NCBI RefSeq assembly: GCF_000807675.2
Contig: NZ_CP019962.1
Location: 62,001-126,000 of the forward strand
DNA: 64,000 nt
Reading direction: 5' to 3'
From: Eubacterium limosum
GTDB lineage: Bacteria > Bacillota > Clostridia > Eubacteriales > Eubacteriaceae
This document shows, one piece after another, positions 17,664 to 25,593 of the stretch. The notes under the pieces are model-generated. The model made no database searches. It saw only the letters and a program-made list of their open reading frames with translations, and was not told the origin of the DNA. Numbering within the stretch: position 1 is the stretch's first letter; each line of letters starts with the position of its first letter. A program made the position numbers and the translations under genes.

Positions 17664-18512
17664 ATGGTGATCACTATACACATATTAGCAACTGATGATG
17701 AACGGCTAGCTCTAAAAAGCCTCATGAATGCATTGGAACAGGTTTTCCCACAAGCCGAAATTTGTGGTTTTCAAAAATCTCAGGAAGCACTTGATTATGC
17801 CGAAAGACTTTGCTCTGAAAATAAGATATCTCTTGATTTTGCTTTTCTGGATGTAGAAATGCCTGAAATGACTGGTATTGAACTGGCAGCCAAATTAAAA
17901 AAAATCTGTCCGGAGGTTTGTATTTTTTTCGTCACTGGCTTTACCAATTATGCCTACGATGCCTATCGGCTTCACGCCAAGGGTTATATTTTAAAACCTG
18001 TCTCTGCCGAGCTCATAAAGGAAGATCTTGCAAATCTAAAAAAACTTCCTAGCTTTGAAATGCCCATCGATCCGGAGCCGGAAAAGCGTGTTTACATCAG
18101 AACCTTCGGCACCTTTGACATCTTTGTGGATCAAAAGCCGCTGGTCTTTTCCCGGACACGTGCTAAGGAGCTTCTGGCCTATCTGGTGGATCGCAGAGGC
18201 AGCGGCGTTTCTCTCGCAGACATCTGCACGGTTTTATTTGAAGACCAATCCGGAAAGCGAGCCAATAAAAAATATGCTCAAAACTTTATCTCAAGTCTCA
18301 AGCAAGGTCTTGAAAAAGCTGGTGTCAGCAATATTCTGATTAAAAAATGGAACTATCTTGCTCTCGATATCGAGAAGGTCGATTGTGATTATTATCGCTT
18401 TCTGGAGGGCGATATCGCTGCAGTCAACAATTTTTATGGTGAATATATGAGCAACTATACCTGGGCGGAATTTACAGTCGGCTTTCTGAACGATAAAAAA
18501 AGCAATGCTTAA
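17664..18512 (+). CDS. SAPR-family response regulator 1 (receiver plus SARP-like winged helix)
   Basis: A cytoplasmic transcription regulator of up to 282 residues. Residues 1-125 are a CheY-like receiver with acidic pair DDE, phospho-acceptor Asp in AFLDVEMPEM, FVTGF and the Lys of ILKPV. Residues 145-240 are a winged-helix DNA-binding domain with FGTFDIFVDQKPL and TRAKELLAYLVDR, the pattern of SARP/AfsR-type activators, followed by a short BTAD-like segment (VDCDYYRFLEGD). It is about 60 percent alike, by eye, to the regulator at 21236. The start is uncertain: ATG 17664 and GTG 17667 lie inside the best ribosome binding site (AAAGG-TGGTGATC), and the codon matching the paralogue's ATG is ATA at 17676. 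No kinase gene is adjacent. Confidence 0.88.
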   Translation: MVITIHILATDDERLALKSLMNALEQVFPQAEICGFQKSQEALDYAERLCSENKISLDFAFLDVEMPEMTGIELAAKLKKICPEVCIFFVTGFTNYAYDAYRLHAKGYILKPVSAELIKEDLANLKKLPSFEMPIDPEPEKRVYIRTFGTFDIFVDQKPLVFSRTRAKELLAYLVDRRGSGVSLADICTVLFEDQSGKRANKKYAQNFISSLKQGLEKAGVSNILIKKWNYLALDIEKVDCDYYRFLEGDIAAVNNFYGEYMSNYTWAEFTVGFLNDKKSNA

Positions 18513-18580
18513 AATTTAGAAAAAGGTCCGTACAAAACCTTACCGGTCTCTTTCATCTCTGATACAATGACAAATTACAA

Positions 18581-18608
18581 AAAGCCCGTACCGTACGGTA
18601 CGGGCTGA
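18581..18608 (-). terminator. Terminator of the PepSY lipoprotein gene
   Basis: A 24-bp perfect palindrome (18583-18606, half-site AGCCCGTACCGT) is followed on the minus strand by five T. It lies between convergent genes. Confidence 0.75.
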
Positions 18609-18617
18609 AATCCTCTG

Positions 18618-19001
18618 TCAATCATCAATATCAATATCATATTTAACAATTTCACCGGTCATGGCGTCAATGTCATAATCATAATCTTTTCCATCATATT
18701 TGAAATCTACTTCATAAACATTGCGCCCGTTTTCGGTACCCTGTTCAACTTTTAATCCCCACACACTCGACTCTGCTAATCCGGCGTGCTGCAGCGCAGT
18801 AGCCTTCGCCTGATCTCCAGAGATCGCGGCTGTTCCGCTGCCTGCTGTTGGTGTGGCCGTAGATGTAGAGCTTGGCGCTGCGGTTGCTGTGGGAGCCGCT
18901 GTTGGAGTTGGTGCGGCGTTGCTCGATGGTGAGCCTCCGCAGCCGGATAAAATCATCAGTGACATTCCCAGCATCAATGCAATCATTGTCAGTTTTTTCA
19001 T
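18618..19001 (-). CDS. PepSY-domain lipoprotein
   Basis: A 127-residue lipoprotein. The signal ends in the lipobox LSGC (Cys at about residue 20). A Pro/Thr/Ala spacer follows, then a single PepSY domain from about residue 60 (DQAKATALQHAGL, EVDFKYDGKDYDYDIDAMTG, EIVKYDIDIDD). PepSY domains are thought to inhibit proteases or bind envelope components. The start ATG 19001 follows AGGGAG; an ATG nine codons on the 5' side would overlap it. Its promoter has the tandem 11-bp repeat architecture. Confidence 0.9.
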   Translation of the reverse strand: MKKLTMIALMLGMSLMILSGCGGSPSSNAAPTPTAAPTATAAPSSTSTATPTAGSGTAAISGDQAKATALQHAGLAESSVWGLKVEQGTENGRNVYEVDFKYDGKDYDYDIDAMTGEIVKYDIDIDD

Positions 19002-19029
19002 TTTCTTTGCTCCCTTCATTTTTTTCTTT

Positions 19030-19063
19030 ATTATAACACGCTCAGATCCTCAAATGTTCCTCA
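19030..19063 (-). promoter_or_regulatory. SAPR-type promoter of the PepSY lipoprotein gene
   Basis: Minus strand: TGAGGAACATT (19063-19053), TGAGGATCTGA (19052-19042), 6 bp, TATAAT (19035-19030). The upstream repeat matches TGTGGAACTTT (compare 27464-27474) at nine of eleven positions. Confidence 0.65.
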
Positions 19064-19123
19064 AATCGTGGGATTATATGATTCGAGAAAAAATTTAAGC
19101 TTTTTTTATAATAAAACTTACCT

Positions 19124-20368
19124 CTATTCTTTTCTTTCATATTTTTCAAACTCTTCTACTGGAACCGGCTCGCTAAGCAGATAGCCCTGGATCCAGTCGC
19201 ACCCCAGTTTTTTCAGAATGTTTAGCTGCTCGAAGTTCTCAACGCCTTCAGCAATGCTAATGCTTCCCAGTTCCCGGCAGGTTTCGATAATATGTTGAGC
19301 TACAATACGGCTTTTCCGGTTATAAATCAATGTCAGTACGAGGCTGCGGTCCAGCTTGATAGCATTGTAATCCATCTGGACAAGCATGATAATACTGCTG
19401 TAGCTGGTTCCAAAATCGTCCAAAGAAACGCCAAAACCCATTTCCTTTATGGGCTGCACCATATCGAACAGCTCCATTTCCCCAACACTCTCGGTCACCT
19501 CAATCGTAATATAGCGCTTCGGAAAACTATACCCATTGCTAATTTTCTGCATCTGCACCAACAATTCCTGATCCATTAAAGTTAGTCTTGAAAAATTAAG
19601 GGAAATCGGCAGCGGTTTTCGCTTCTGGCGCTGCCACCGATCCAACAGCCCACAGACCTCCTCAAAAATAAAAAGGTCAATATATTTAATAATTCCCTCC
19701 TGCTCCAACATGGGAATAAATTTTCCAGGCTGAACGACTTCTCCTTCCGGGTTTATATACCGCACCAATGCTTCTGCTCCAACCACTTCCAGCGTTTCAA
19801 CCCTCCCCTTTGGTTGCAGGTACATTTCAAACTTCCGGTTTTCAAGCTCCTCCAACAGCCATTTCAGCATATCGGTATTCCGGCTTTGGACACCAGCAGC
19901 CAACTGCCTGAAATATGCTTGCTTATCCACATATTTTTGTTCACTGGCATGCTGTGTCAACTTCAGAATATCAATATCACAGTCCTCAAAACTGCACCCT
20001 ATAGAGACAATCCCTTTCATTTCTATGGCAAAGGTCTGTCTGGCTGCGCTGACCATTTTTTGAAACGCGTTTCGGTTCTGGTCGATAACCATAGCCAAAA
20101 ATTCATCTCCGCCAATCCTGTATATTCCTGCTTTTTTAAAACATTTCTGTAAAATTCCTGCAATTTTTTTTAATATAATATCGCCATAGTCGTATCCGAA
20201 ATTCCGGTTAATACTTTGAAGTCCATTAATGTCAAGATAGACAAATCCAACAGACTTTGGCATCTTTTTTTCCAATACTTTCAACGTTTTTTGATATTTT
20301 TGCCAGTTATAAAGGCCGGTGAGGGCATCGTGGCTTTCCAGATAGGTCAGTTGATCTTCCAGCGTCAT
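19124..20368 (-). CDS. GGDEF-EAL protein (cyclic di-GMP synthesis and breakdown)
   Basis: A 414-residue cytoplasmic protein without membrane segments or a sensor domain. A GGDEF domain (about 15-150, RIGGDEF intact) is joined to an EAL domain (about 165-410) in which the key residues appear kept: AEALVRY, SLNFS, EVTES, DDFGTSYSS, KLDRSLV, EGVE and the QGY end. Either or both activities could work. The start ATG 20368 is eight bases after GGGAGG. It lies between the two SAPR regulators and downstream, on the same strand, of the promoter at 21056-21089 and the decayed agr genes, so it may be read from that promoter. Confidence 0.92.
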   Translation of the reverse strand: MTLEDQLTYLESHDALTGLYNWQKYQKTLKVLEKKMPKSVGFVYLDINGLQSINRNFGYDYGDIILKKIAGILQKCFKKAGIYRIGGDEFLAMVIDQNRNAFQKMVSAARQTFAIEMKGIVSIGCSFEDCDIDILKLTQHASEQKYVDKQAYFRQLAAGVQSRNTDMLKWLLEELENRKFEMYLQPKGRVETLEVVGAEALVRYINPEGEVVQPGKFIPMLEQEGIIKYIDLFIFEEVCGLLDRWQRQKRKPLPISLNFSRLTLMDQELLVQMQKISNGYSFPKRYITIEVTESVGEMELFDMVQPIKEMGFGVSLDDFGTSYSSIIMLVQMDYNAIKLDRSLVLTLIYNRKSRIVAQHIIETCRELGSISIAEGVENFEQLNILKKLGCDWIQGYLLSEPVPVEEFEKYERKE

Positions 20369-20441
20369 TTCCAGTACCTCCCAGAAAATGTCGATACACA
20401 GCAACCTTTTGCCGCTGCATCTTATATAAAAATGTTCTATG

Positions 20442-20549
20442 TTATTGTTTGTTCATAACCTTTTGGCTGATGCACAATGTGCCTAACAGCGGTACAGAAA
20501 GGCCAATAAAAAAATACACTGTTTTCCACAGATTATTTAAATAAGACAT
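20442..20549 (-). CDS. Possible 35-residue membrane peptide
   Basis: A short frame encodes a peptide with one hydrophobic helix (YFFIGLSVPLLGTLCI) flanked by polar ends. The ribosome binding site is poor. It could be a real small protein expressed with the GGDEF-EAL gene 73 bp downstream, or a left-over from the decayed locus upstream. Confidence 0.3.
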   Translation of the reverse strand: MSYLNNLWKTVYFFIGLSVPLLGTLCISQKVMNKQ

Positions 20550-20625
20550 TTCAAAAAATTTCCGTCAATAAAGACTCGGAGGGCATTACTGCCTGCCTCA
20601 TGCTCCACGGGCTAAGCCGTTCTGC

Positions 20626-20998
20626 TCAATAAGGTATTCTTTCTGCGTTTTCCTTACTGGTCAACATAAGCGAAACACCTGCAAAAATCGAAGCAATTTT
20701 GCGCCGATTCCCCCCATTTCAGCGATATAGTACTCCTTGTAGGCCTGCAAGCAAAATCCTGTAGCACCTACTGCCTGGCTGGCATGTGTCGCGGAAGCCA
20801 TTATTTCATTGTAATCAGCTGGCTGCTGCTATCCTTATTTCTTTTTACTTTGAGGATAGAAGAAATGACGGGCAGGATGATGCCCAGCCTCCCGGCCCAT
20901 ATTTCCCGGAGGCAGTATATGCGTAAAGCTCTTGAGTATGGATGAGGTCGTTTCAGGGCTTTATCGATTGGCAGCAGCAGCCATAAAACTGATACCAC
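20626..20998 (-). pseudogene. Probable remnant of an agrBD quorum-sensing locus
   Basis: Three minus-strand pieces in successive frames look like the end of AgrB and an AgrD precursor. From 20998 a 65-codon frame reads VSVLWLLLPIDKALKRPH, like the last part of AgrB (membrane helix then APxDxxNKPL). At about 20757 a second frame gives ILLAGLQGVLYR, like the AgrB C-terminus. Next, 20718-20626 reads NRRKIASIFAGVSLMLTSK, like the amphipathic leader of AgrD, but without the Cys-containing signal core. Frameshifts and missing starts make it non-functional. No agrC or agrA is near. Identity is inference from order and composition. Confidence 0.45.
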
Positions 20999-21055
20999 AA
21001 AGGCGGCCTTTATGTTCCTGTACCTTTAGTGAATCAGCTTCTTCTGATCACTCTA

Positions 21056-21089
21056 ATTATAGCAAGGCAAGTTCCACAAAAGCGCCACA
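21056..21089 (-). promoter_or_regulatory. SAPR-type promoter facing the agr remnant and GGDEF-EAL gene
   Basis: Minus strand: TGTGGCGCTTT (21089-21079), TGTGGAACTTG (21078-21068), 6 bp, TATAAT (21061-21056). The promoter is intact although the genes directly behind it are decayed. Confidence 0.75.
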
Positions 21090-21159
21090 AACAGCAAATT
21101 TTCCTTAAAAAAATTTTAAACATCAAAGAGAACTAAACATGCTGAACTTTTCTCTCTTC

Positions 21160-21204
21160 TGTTGTACTTTTGGTGCGCTTTTGTTGTTCTTCATCCTGTA
21201 AAAT
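21160..21204 (+). promoter_or_regulatory. SAPR-type promoter of regulator 2, three repeats
   Basis: TGTTGTACTTT (21160-21170), TGGTGCGCTTT (21171-21181) and TGTTGTTCTTC (21182-21192) are followed by 6 bp and TAAAAT (21199-21204). The third copy suggests tighter binding and autoregulation. Confidence 0.75.
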
Positions 21205-21235
21205 AATACTATCATATTGATAGAGGGTGAATTTT

Positions 21236-22072
21236 ATGCATGTATTAGCAATTGACGATGAGAAACTAGCACTCGAAAACTTGATTTTTTCTCTAAGGGA
21301 GGCTTTGCCCGATGCCGAAGTTCATGGTTTTATAACGCCTGAGGGCGCACTTGAATTCGCCGGAAATCTGCACGAGGAATCGGACAAACCTTTGGATTTC
21401 GCCTTTCTCGATGTTGTCATGTCAACCCTATCTGGGTTGGAGGTTGCCGTCAGGCTGAAAAAAATATTTCCAGATGTCCGTATTATTTTTGTGACTGGTT
21501 ACTCCGATTATGCCTACGACGCTTATCGGCTTCATGCCAAGGGCTATATACTGAAGCCTGTAAGCAAAGCGCTGATTCAGGAGGAACTCGACCATCTGGA
21601 CCTTCCCCAAAAGGTTAAATGGCCTCTAAAACGAGTACAGGTTCATACTTTTGGCACGTTTGACGTTTTTGTCGATCAAAAACCTCTGAGTTTTTCACGC
21701 AGCCGTGCCAAGGAACTTTTAGCATATCTGGTGGACAGGCAGGGCAATGGGGTTACACTTTCCAACATCTGCGCGGTTCTGTTCGAGGACTCCTCTGGCT
21801 CTACTGGAAATAAAAAACACGCTCAAAATGTTATCTCAAGTCTGAGACGCGCCCTCGAAAGTGTTGGCGCAGAGGATATCCTCATTAAAAAATGGAACTA
21901 TCTGGCATTAGATACCCAAAAAGTGGACTGCGATTATTACCGTTTTCTAAAGGGAGATATTGACGCCATTAACACATTTCATGGGGAATATATGAGTAAC
22001 TACAGCTGGGCAGAGCTTACCACTGCTTTTCTAAACGAGAGGAGCAACCATGAAAAAATCAAACAAAACTAA
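21236..22072 (+). CDS. SAPR-family response regulator 2
   Basis: A 278-residue paralogue of the regulator at 17664 with the same layout: receiver (DDEK, Asp in AFLDVVMSTL, FVTGYSDYAYDAYRLHAKG, LKPV) and SARP-like winged helix (FGTFDVFVDQKPL, RSRAKELLAYLVDRQG, WNYLALDTQKVDCDYYRF). The DNA-recognition part is nearly the same in the two proteins, so they probably bind the same repeats, while the receivers differ more. The start is ATG 21236, six bases after AGAGGGTGA; a GTG at 21227 lies in that site. The promoter carries three of the proposed binding repeats. No histidine kinase is adjacent. Confidence 0.93.
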   Translation: MHVLAIDDEKLALENLIFSLREALPDAEVHGFITPEGALEFAGNLHEESDKPLDFAFLDVVMSTLSGLEVAVRLKKIFPDVRIIFVTGYSDYAYDAYRLHAKGYILKPVSKALIQEELDHLDLPQKVKWPLKRVQVHTFGTFDVFVDQKPLSFSRSRAKELLAYLVDRQGNGVTLSNICAVLFEDSSGSTGNKKHAQNVISSLRRALESVGAEDILIKKWNYLALDTQKVDCDYYRFLKGDIDAINTFHGEYMSNYSWAELTTAFLNERSNHEKIKQN

Positions 22073-22114
22073 AAAATCCCGCAGGAGTCGAAAAACGACG
22101 CCCCGGGATTTTTT
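22071..22114. terminator. Bidirectional terminator
   Basis: AAAAAATCCCG (22071-22081) pairs with CGGGATTTTTT (22104-22114), with an inner GTCG/CGAC stem. It separates regulator 2 from the convergent envelope operon. Confidence 0.85.
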
Positions 22115-22688
22115 AATGAGTGTCTAACTTGTCCTGGCGTATGAACCAATACCATAGGATCATCAAAAGCACAAGCACCAAAAGCGCTCCTGCGGCTAAC
22201 AGGACCGCCCCCTCATCTGCCAGAGCTGCGCCGGTAATCAGCCCTGCCGGCCCTGTGTTGGAATCGGTCAGGCTCAAGACGATCCTTGTCTCAGAACCCG
22301 CATAGCCACCTTCTGCGGCCCGGTACCGGGCGATAAGGGTATAAGTCCCGGCCTTAGCAGGATAAATGCTGTTTTCCGGTTTTAAACCCGTTTTTGCTAC
22401 ACTCTCCTGCACTGCGGCTACCCCCACAAGCCTTTCGGTGCCGCTGTCATCGTCGATCAAGTAAAAATCTACCCGGCCGCTCTCTATCACTGCCAGAGAC
22501 TGAGTGCGGATTTCCGCGTTCAAAAAAAGTGCCTGTCCCAATTCTGCTGTCCCAGGACTTACACTGATCCGGATGGACGTCTCTACCGGGTTATCCATAT
22601 CCGCCGCCCATACAGCAGGAACACCCCATAAGAACATTAATACTGCTAACAATACGGGTATTTTTCTCATAATGTAATGTCTTCTCAT
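22113..22688 (-). CDS. Secreted Ig-like protein with C-terminal anchor
   Basis: A 191-residue exported protein. A hydrophobic signal (about 7-30) ends at VWA-AD. Residues 35-145 are beta-rich and look like a bacterial Ig-like domain with a -YPAKAGTYTLIARYRA- strand, typical of Big_3/Big_5 folds. The end has SNTG, a membrane helix and a short charged tail. The start ATG 22688 follows GAGAGG; the ATG at 22670 would remove six residues. It is the last gene of the envelope operon, 29 bp after the GDPD gene. Its role is unknown, perhaps structural. Confidence 0.75.
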   Translation of the reverse strand: MRRHYIMRKIPVLLAVLMFLWGVPAVWAADMDNPVETSIRISVSPGTAELGQALFLNAEIRTQSLAVIESGRVDFYLIDDDSGTERLVGVAAVQESVAKTGLKPENSIYPAKAGTYTLIARYRAAEGGYAGSETRIVLSLTDSNTGPAGLITGAALADEGAVLLAAGALLVLVLLMILWYWFIRQDKLDTH

Positions 22689-22717
22689 TGGCTTACCTCT
22701 CACAGCCGTTTTTCATT

Positions 22718-24592
22718 TTACAGCCCGAAAATGACCTGCTGTACAGTATTGTTCAGCATTTCCTCCCGGGTAGGGTGGTTTTCATCAGTTACTCTCATAG
22801 CAGTACGCACATCATCGGTGATAATGTTATCCACACCGCAGTCGATCATCCTCTGCATGCTGTCCGCATCATTGACGGTCCAGGCGTGCACATCCTTGTT
22901 TTTTTGATGGACGCGCTCCACCAGAGCTTTATTGATAAAGGTTTCCTCAATGCTGAGGGCATCTACGTTTAAATTTTCTATGTCTCCGTAGGCAATGGGT
23001 GTAATGTATAGGGTCTTGATCTCTGTTGTCATACCCTTTATCTCCTCAAGGATTCCGTAGTTTAAGGATGCCAGATAGCACTGGCTCTCAAATTGGTGTT
23101 GGGTGATGCTGTCCACAGCCTTCTGAGCAAAGCCCTGGTCATAGGGCGTAGGCTTAAGCTCAATGTTCATACGGATTCTGCCCTCGCACACCTCTATGGC
23201 TTCATCCAGGGTCATAAGCCGCTCATCTTTATATTCCGGGGAAAAAAAGCTGCCAATGTCCAGATTTTTGATCTCCTCGTAAGTGGACTGCCAAATATAG
23301 ACATTCCTGCCTGTGGTCCGCTTCAGGTTATTGTCATGGGATACCACCAGCACACCATCTCTGGTTTCAGCCACGTCGATCTCCACATAATCCGCTCCCA
23401 GCTCAATAGCTTTTTCAAGCGCTGCCCGCGAGTTCTCCGGCGTATCGGAGGAATTTCCCCTGTGTCCGCTGACCTGTGCGCCGTGCAGCAAAGTATCAAA
23501 ATCATCGGCATCAAAGGCGGTCACAATGCGTCCTGTTTTAACACTCACAGCGGCCAGTACCATCACCAAAGCCAGTACCATAAGCTGTCGCTTCGTTAAA
23601 AAGGGAAAAGCTGTTTCGGGCACGCTGCACACCAACGCATTTTCTTCTCCCTTTTCTTCTTGGTAGGTTTCATAAAACCGTGATATAAAAGCATAATTCA
23701 TCATAGTTCCCAGACAGGTTTGAATAATGTTAAAGGACGAAACCGAGACAGCCAGAACCCCGATGAGAATCATCAATCCCAGCGACGGACCACCACCGCC
23801 TGCGAGCCGCCCGGTTACTGTGCCAATGACTGTTCCTGAAAACAGGGACAAGGCTCCGAGAAACAATACGATACAGGCAAAGACCAGCAGCAGCAAAAGC
23901 GTCCAGAGTAAAAAACTCCCTGCTGTTCTGAAAAAACACCCTTTTAGAAGGCGGATGCTTTTCCGACAGGCCGGTATAAAATTTTTGCCCTCTACGGCAA
24001 AGACGTTAAACGCGAACAGGGTCAGCGCCATGACCAGCAGCAGGATAACGCCCAGGCCAATGTAGGCCGCGTAAAGAGCAGGGCTTCCTTTGATATACTC
24101 CAAGATGAAGCCTGGCACCGAAAGCTCTGTGATCAGATCAGATGAAATACCAATGTGAAGCACAGGCATAATAAGCACAAAAAACAAAATGACCAGATAG
24201 TTTCTGGGGTTAAAAATGCGGACAGCCTGCCGGAAGCCGGCGGCCACCAAGGGAATCATCTGTACTTTTCGGCGGTTTCTGCTCTCGTGGAAGCACAGAA
24301 CCAGCACCGCGATTTCAAAAAGACAGTAAAAAGCCAGCAACAGCAGCAAAATAAAAACGGACAGAAGTACCAGTGGATTTTTAAGCGCTGCTGCCACACT
24401 GTCTCCCGAAATAACAGGAAAGCCTTCAAAGGCCAGGAGCCTGCGCAGTCCAAAGTTTAGCAGAGGCAGCACCACAAAAGTACCACCTAGTTTATAAACC
24501 AGCTCAAACACCGCCAGTGTCCAAAAATTAAAACGCAGGAGCGCCAGAGTTTCTCTGATAAAGGCGCCCCTGCCAGTCTTCCAGGGTTTCAT
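22718..24592 (-). CDS. Glycerophosphodiester phosphodiesterase with membrane domain
   Basis: A 624-residue integral membrane enzyme. Residues 1-330 hold about seven membrane helices (GPDPase_memb type). The catalytic TIM barrel (about 370-620) has SGHRGNSSDTPENS, DYVEIDVAETRDG, VVSHDNNLKRTTG and IRMNIELKP, giving the His pair and the Glu/Asp metal ligands. Relatives hydrolyse glycerophosphodiesters or help turn over lipoteichoic-acid precursors. The start ATG 24592 is 18 bp after the polysaccharide deacetylase gene, so they are co-transcribed. A stretch at about 24475 resembling the 11-bp repeats is simply coding sequence. Confidence 0.93.
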   Translation of the reverse strand: MKPWKTGRGAFIRETLALLRFNFWTLAVFELVYKLGGTFVVLPLLNFGLRRLLAFEGFPVISGDSVAAALKNPLVLLSVFILLLLLAFYCLFEIAVLVLCFHESRNRRKVQMIPLVAAGFRQAVRIFNPRNYLVILFFVLIMPVLHIGISSDLITELSVPGFILEYIKGSPALYAAYIGLGVILLLVMALTLFAFNVFAVEGKNFIPACRKSIRLLKGCFFRTAGSFLLWTLLLLLVFACIVLFLGALSLFSGTVIGTVTGRLAGGGGPSLGLMILIGVLAVSVSSFNIIQTCLGTMMNYAFISRFYETYQEEKGEENALVCSVPETAFPFLTKRQLMVLALVMVLAAVSVKTGRIVTAFDADDFDTLLHGAQVSGHRGNSSDTPENSRAALEKAIELGADYVEIDVAETRDGVLVVSHDNNLKRTTGRNVYIWQSTYEEIKNLDIGSFFSPEYKDERLMTLDEAIEVCEGRIRMNIELKPTPYDQGFAQKAVDSITQHQFESQCYLASLNYGILEEIKGMTTEIKTLYITPIAYGDIENLNVDALSIEETFINKALVERVHQKNKDVHAWTVNDADSMQRMIDCGVDNIITDDVRTAMRVTDENHPTREEMLNNTVQQVIFGL

Positions 24593-24610
24593 TTTCTTTT
24601 CTCCCTTCTC

Positions 24611-25540
24611 CTACAGTTGTCGTGGCAGTTCCATGTCATACTCCATGGGTAAAAAAGTGTAGCCTTCTTTTAGCAGGGTTTTAAAGGTTTTTTCCAATGC
24701 CTTGCGGGTATTTTCTTTCTGCTCGGCATGGCAAAGCACTGTTGAAACATTGTGTCCATGAACACCATCGATAAAATTCTGTGTCAGCTGATCCACACTC
24801 AGGCTGTTGCTGGTGCCATCTCCGCATACCACGTTCCAGTCCACATAGTTGTAGCCCCGGTTCACGATTCCCTGGGTGCAGGTAGTATTGGCATTTGCAG
24901 AACCACCCGGAAAACGGAACAGGTGGGAGGTGTGCTTGAGGCCGGTCACTTGTTTCTGATAAGCATCCAGTTTTTCCACATCGGCGTAAAAGGCATCTGG
25001 GCTGTTGTAGAGGCTATACTGATGGCTCCATGTGTGGTTGGCCAGCGTATGCCCTTCCTTCACAATGCGCTGGTAGGCTTCCTCCATAACCTTTCCCTCT
25101 CGGCCGTTTGTAAAGAAGGTGGCCTTGATATTGTACTTTTTAAGCAGATCCAGAATCTCCCCGGTGTGTTCGCTGGGACCATCGTCAAAGCTGAAAAAAA
25201 CTACTTTCAGATCCGCAGTGTCATCCGCTGCCAGCTTGGCCTTGACTTCATCCATTTTGGCTCTCAGCTCAGCGTCTACCTTTGGCCCTCCGGCCTTTTT
25301 CTGATCATTTGCGGCCATCTGCAGCACACCGGCCGCGGACGGCGCCTGAAAACCGCTGCTGAGCCCAGCCATTTTATTGGTGAGCTCAGACTGGGCTGCT
25401 GCTGCTTTTTCAGCATTATGTCTTCCGATCACTACAGAAGACACCGCCACACATGCCAGCACTACTGCTGCCAAAACGATAAAAAACCGCGGCTTTAAAT
25501 GGATCCTTCTTTTACTTCTGTAATAACGTCCTTTTCCCAT
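24611..25540 (-). CDS. Polysaccharide deacetylase, membrane-anchored
   Basis: A 309-residue type II membrane protein: a basic start, one helix (about 16-38), an Ala/Lys linker and a NodB-like deacetylase domain from about 100. Motifs are FFSFDDGPSEHTG (catalytic and metal Asp), HTWSHQYS (metal His pair), FRFPGGSAN, a DWN motif and LCHAEQ. It probably removes acetyl groups from peptidoglycan or another envelope glycan, a common route to lysozyme resistance. The start is ATG 25540. It is in the middle of the envelope operon, 53 bp after the lipoprotein gene. Confidence 0.93.
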   Translation of the reverse strand: MGKGRYYRSKRRIHLKPRFFIVLAAVVLACVAVSSVVIGRHNAEKAAAAQSELTNKMAGLSSGFQAPSAAGVLQMAANDQKKAGGPKVDAELRAKMDEVKAKLAADDTADLKVVFFSFDDGPSEHTGEILDLLKKYNIKATFFTNGREGKVMEEAYQRIVKEGHTLANHTWSHQYSLYNSPDAFYADVEKLDAYQKQVTGLKHTSHLFRFPGGSANANTTCTQGIVNRGYNYVDWNVVCGDGTSNSLSVDQLTQNFIDGVHGHNVSTVLCHAEQKENTRKALEKTFKTLLKEGYTFLPMEYDMELPRQL

Positions 25541-25593
25541 CTTATCTGTCCTTTCCTGGCTGTCTTGGCCTCTTATGGCCTCTATCTATTGAT

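Noticed and set aside
20801-20998. 65-codon frame as an intact gene
   Set aside because: It has no proper start or ribosome binding site and similarity continues in other frames, so I treat it as part of a decayed locus.
24468-24492. Sequence resembling the 11-bp repeats inside the GDPD gene
   Set aside because: It encodes a conserved-looking protein stretch (GGTFVVLPLL), has no -10 box at 6 bp and lies in mid-operon.
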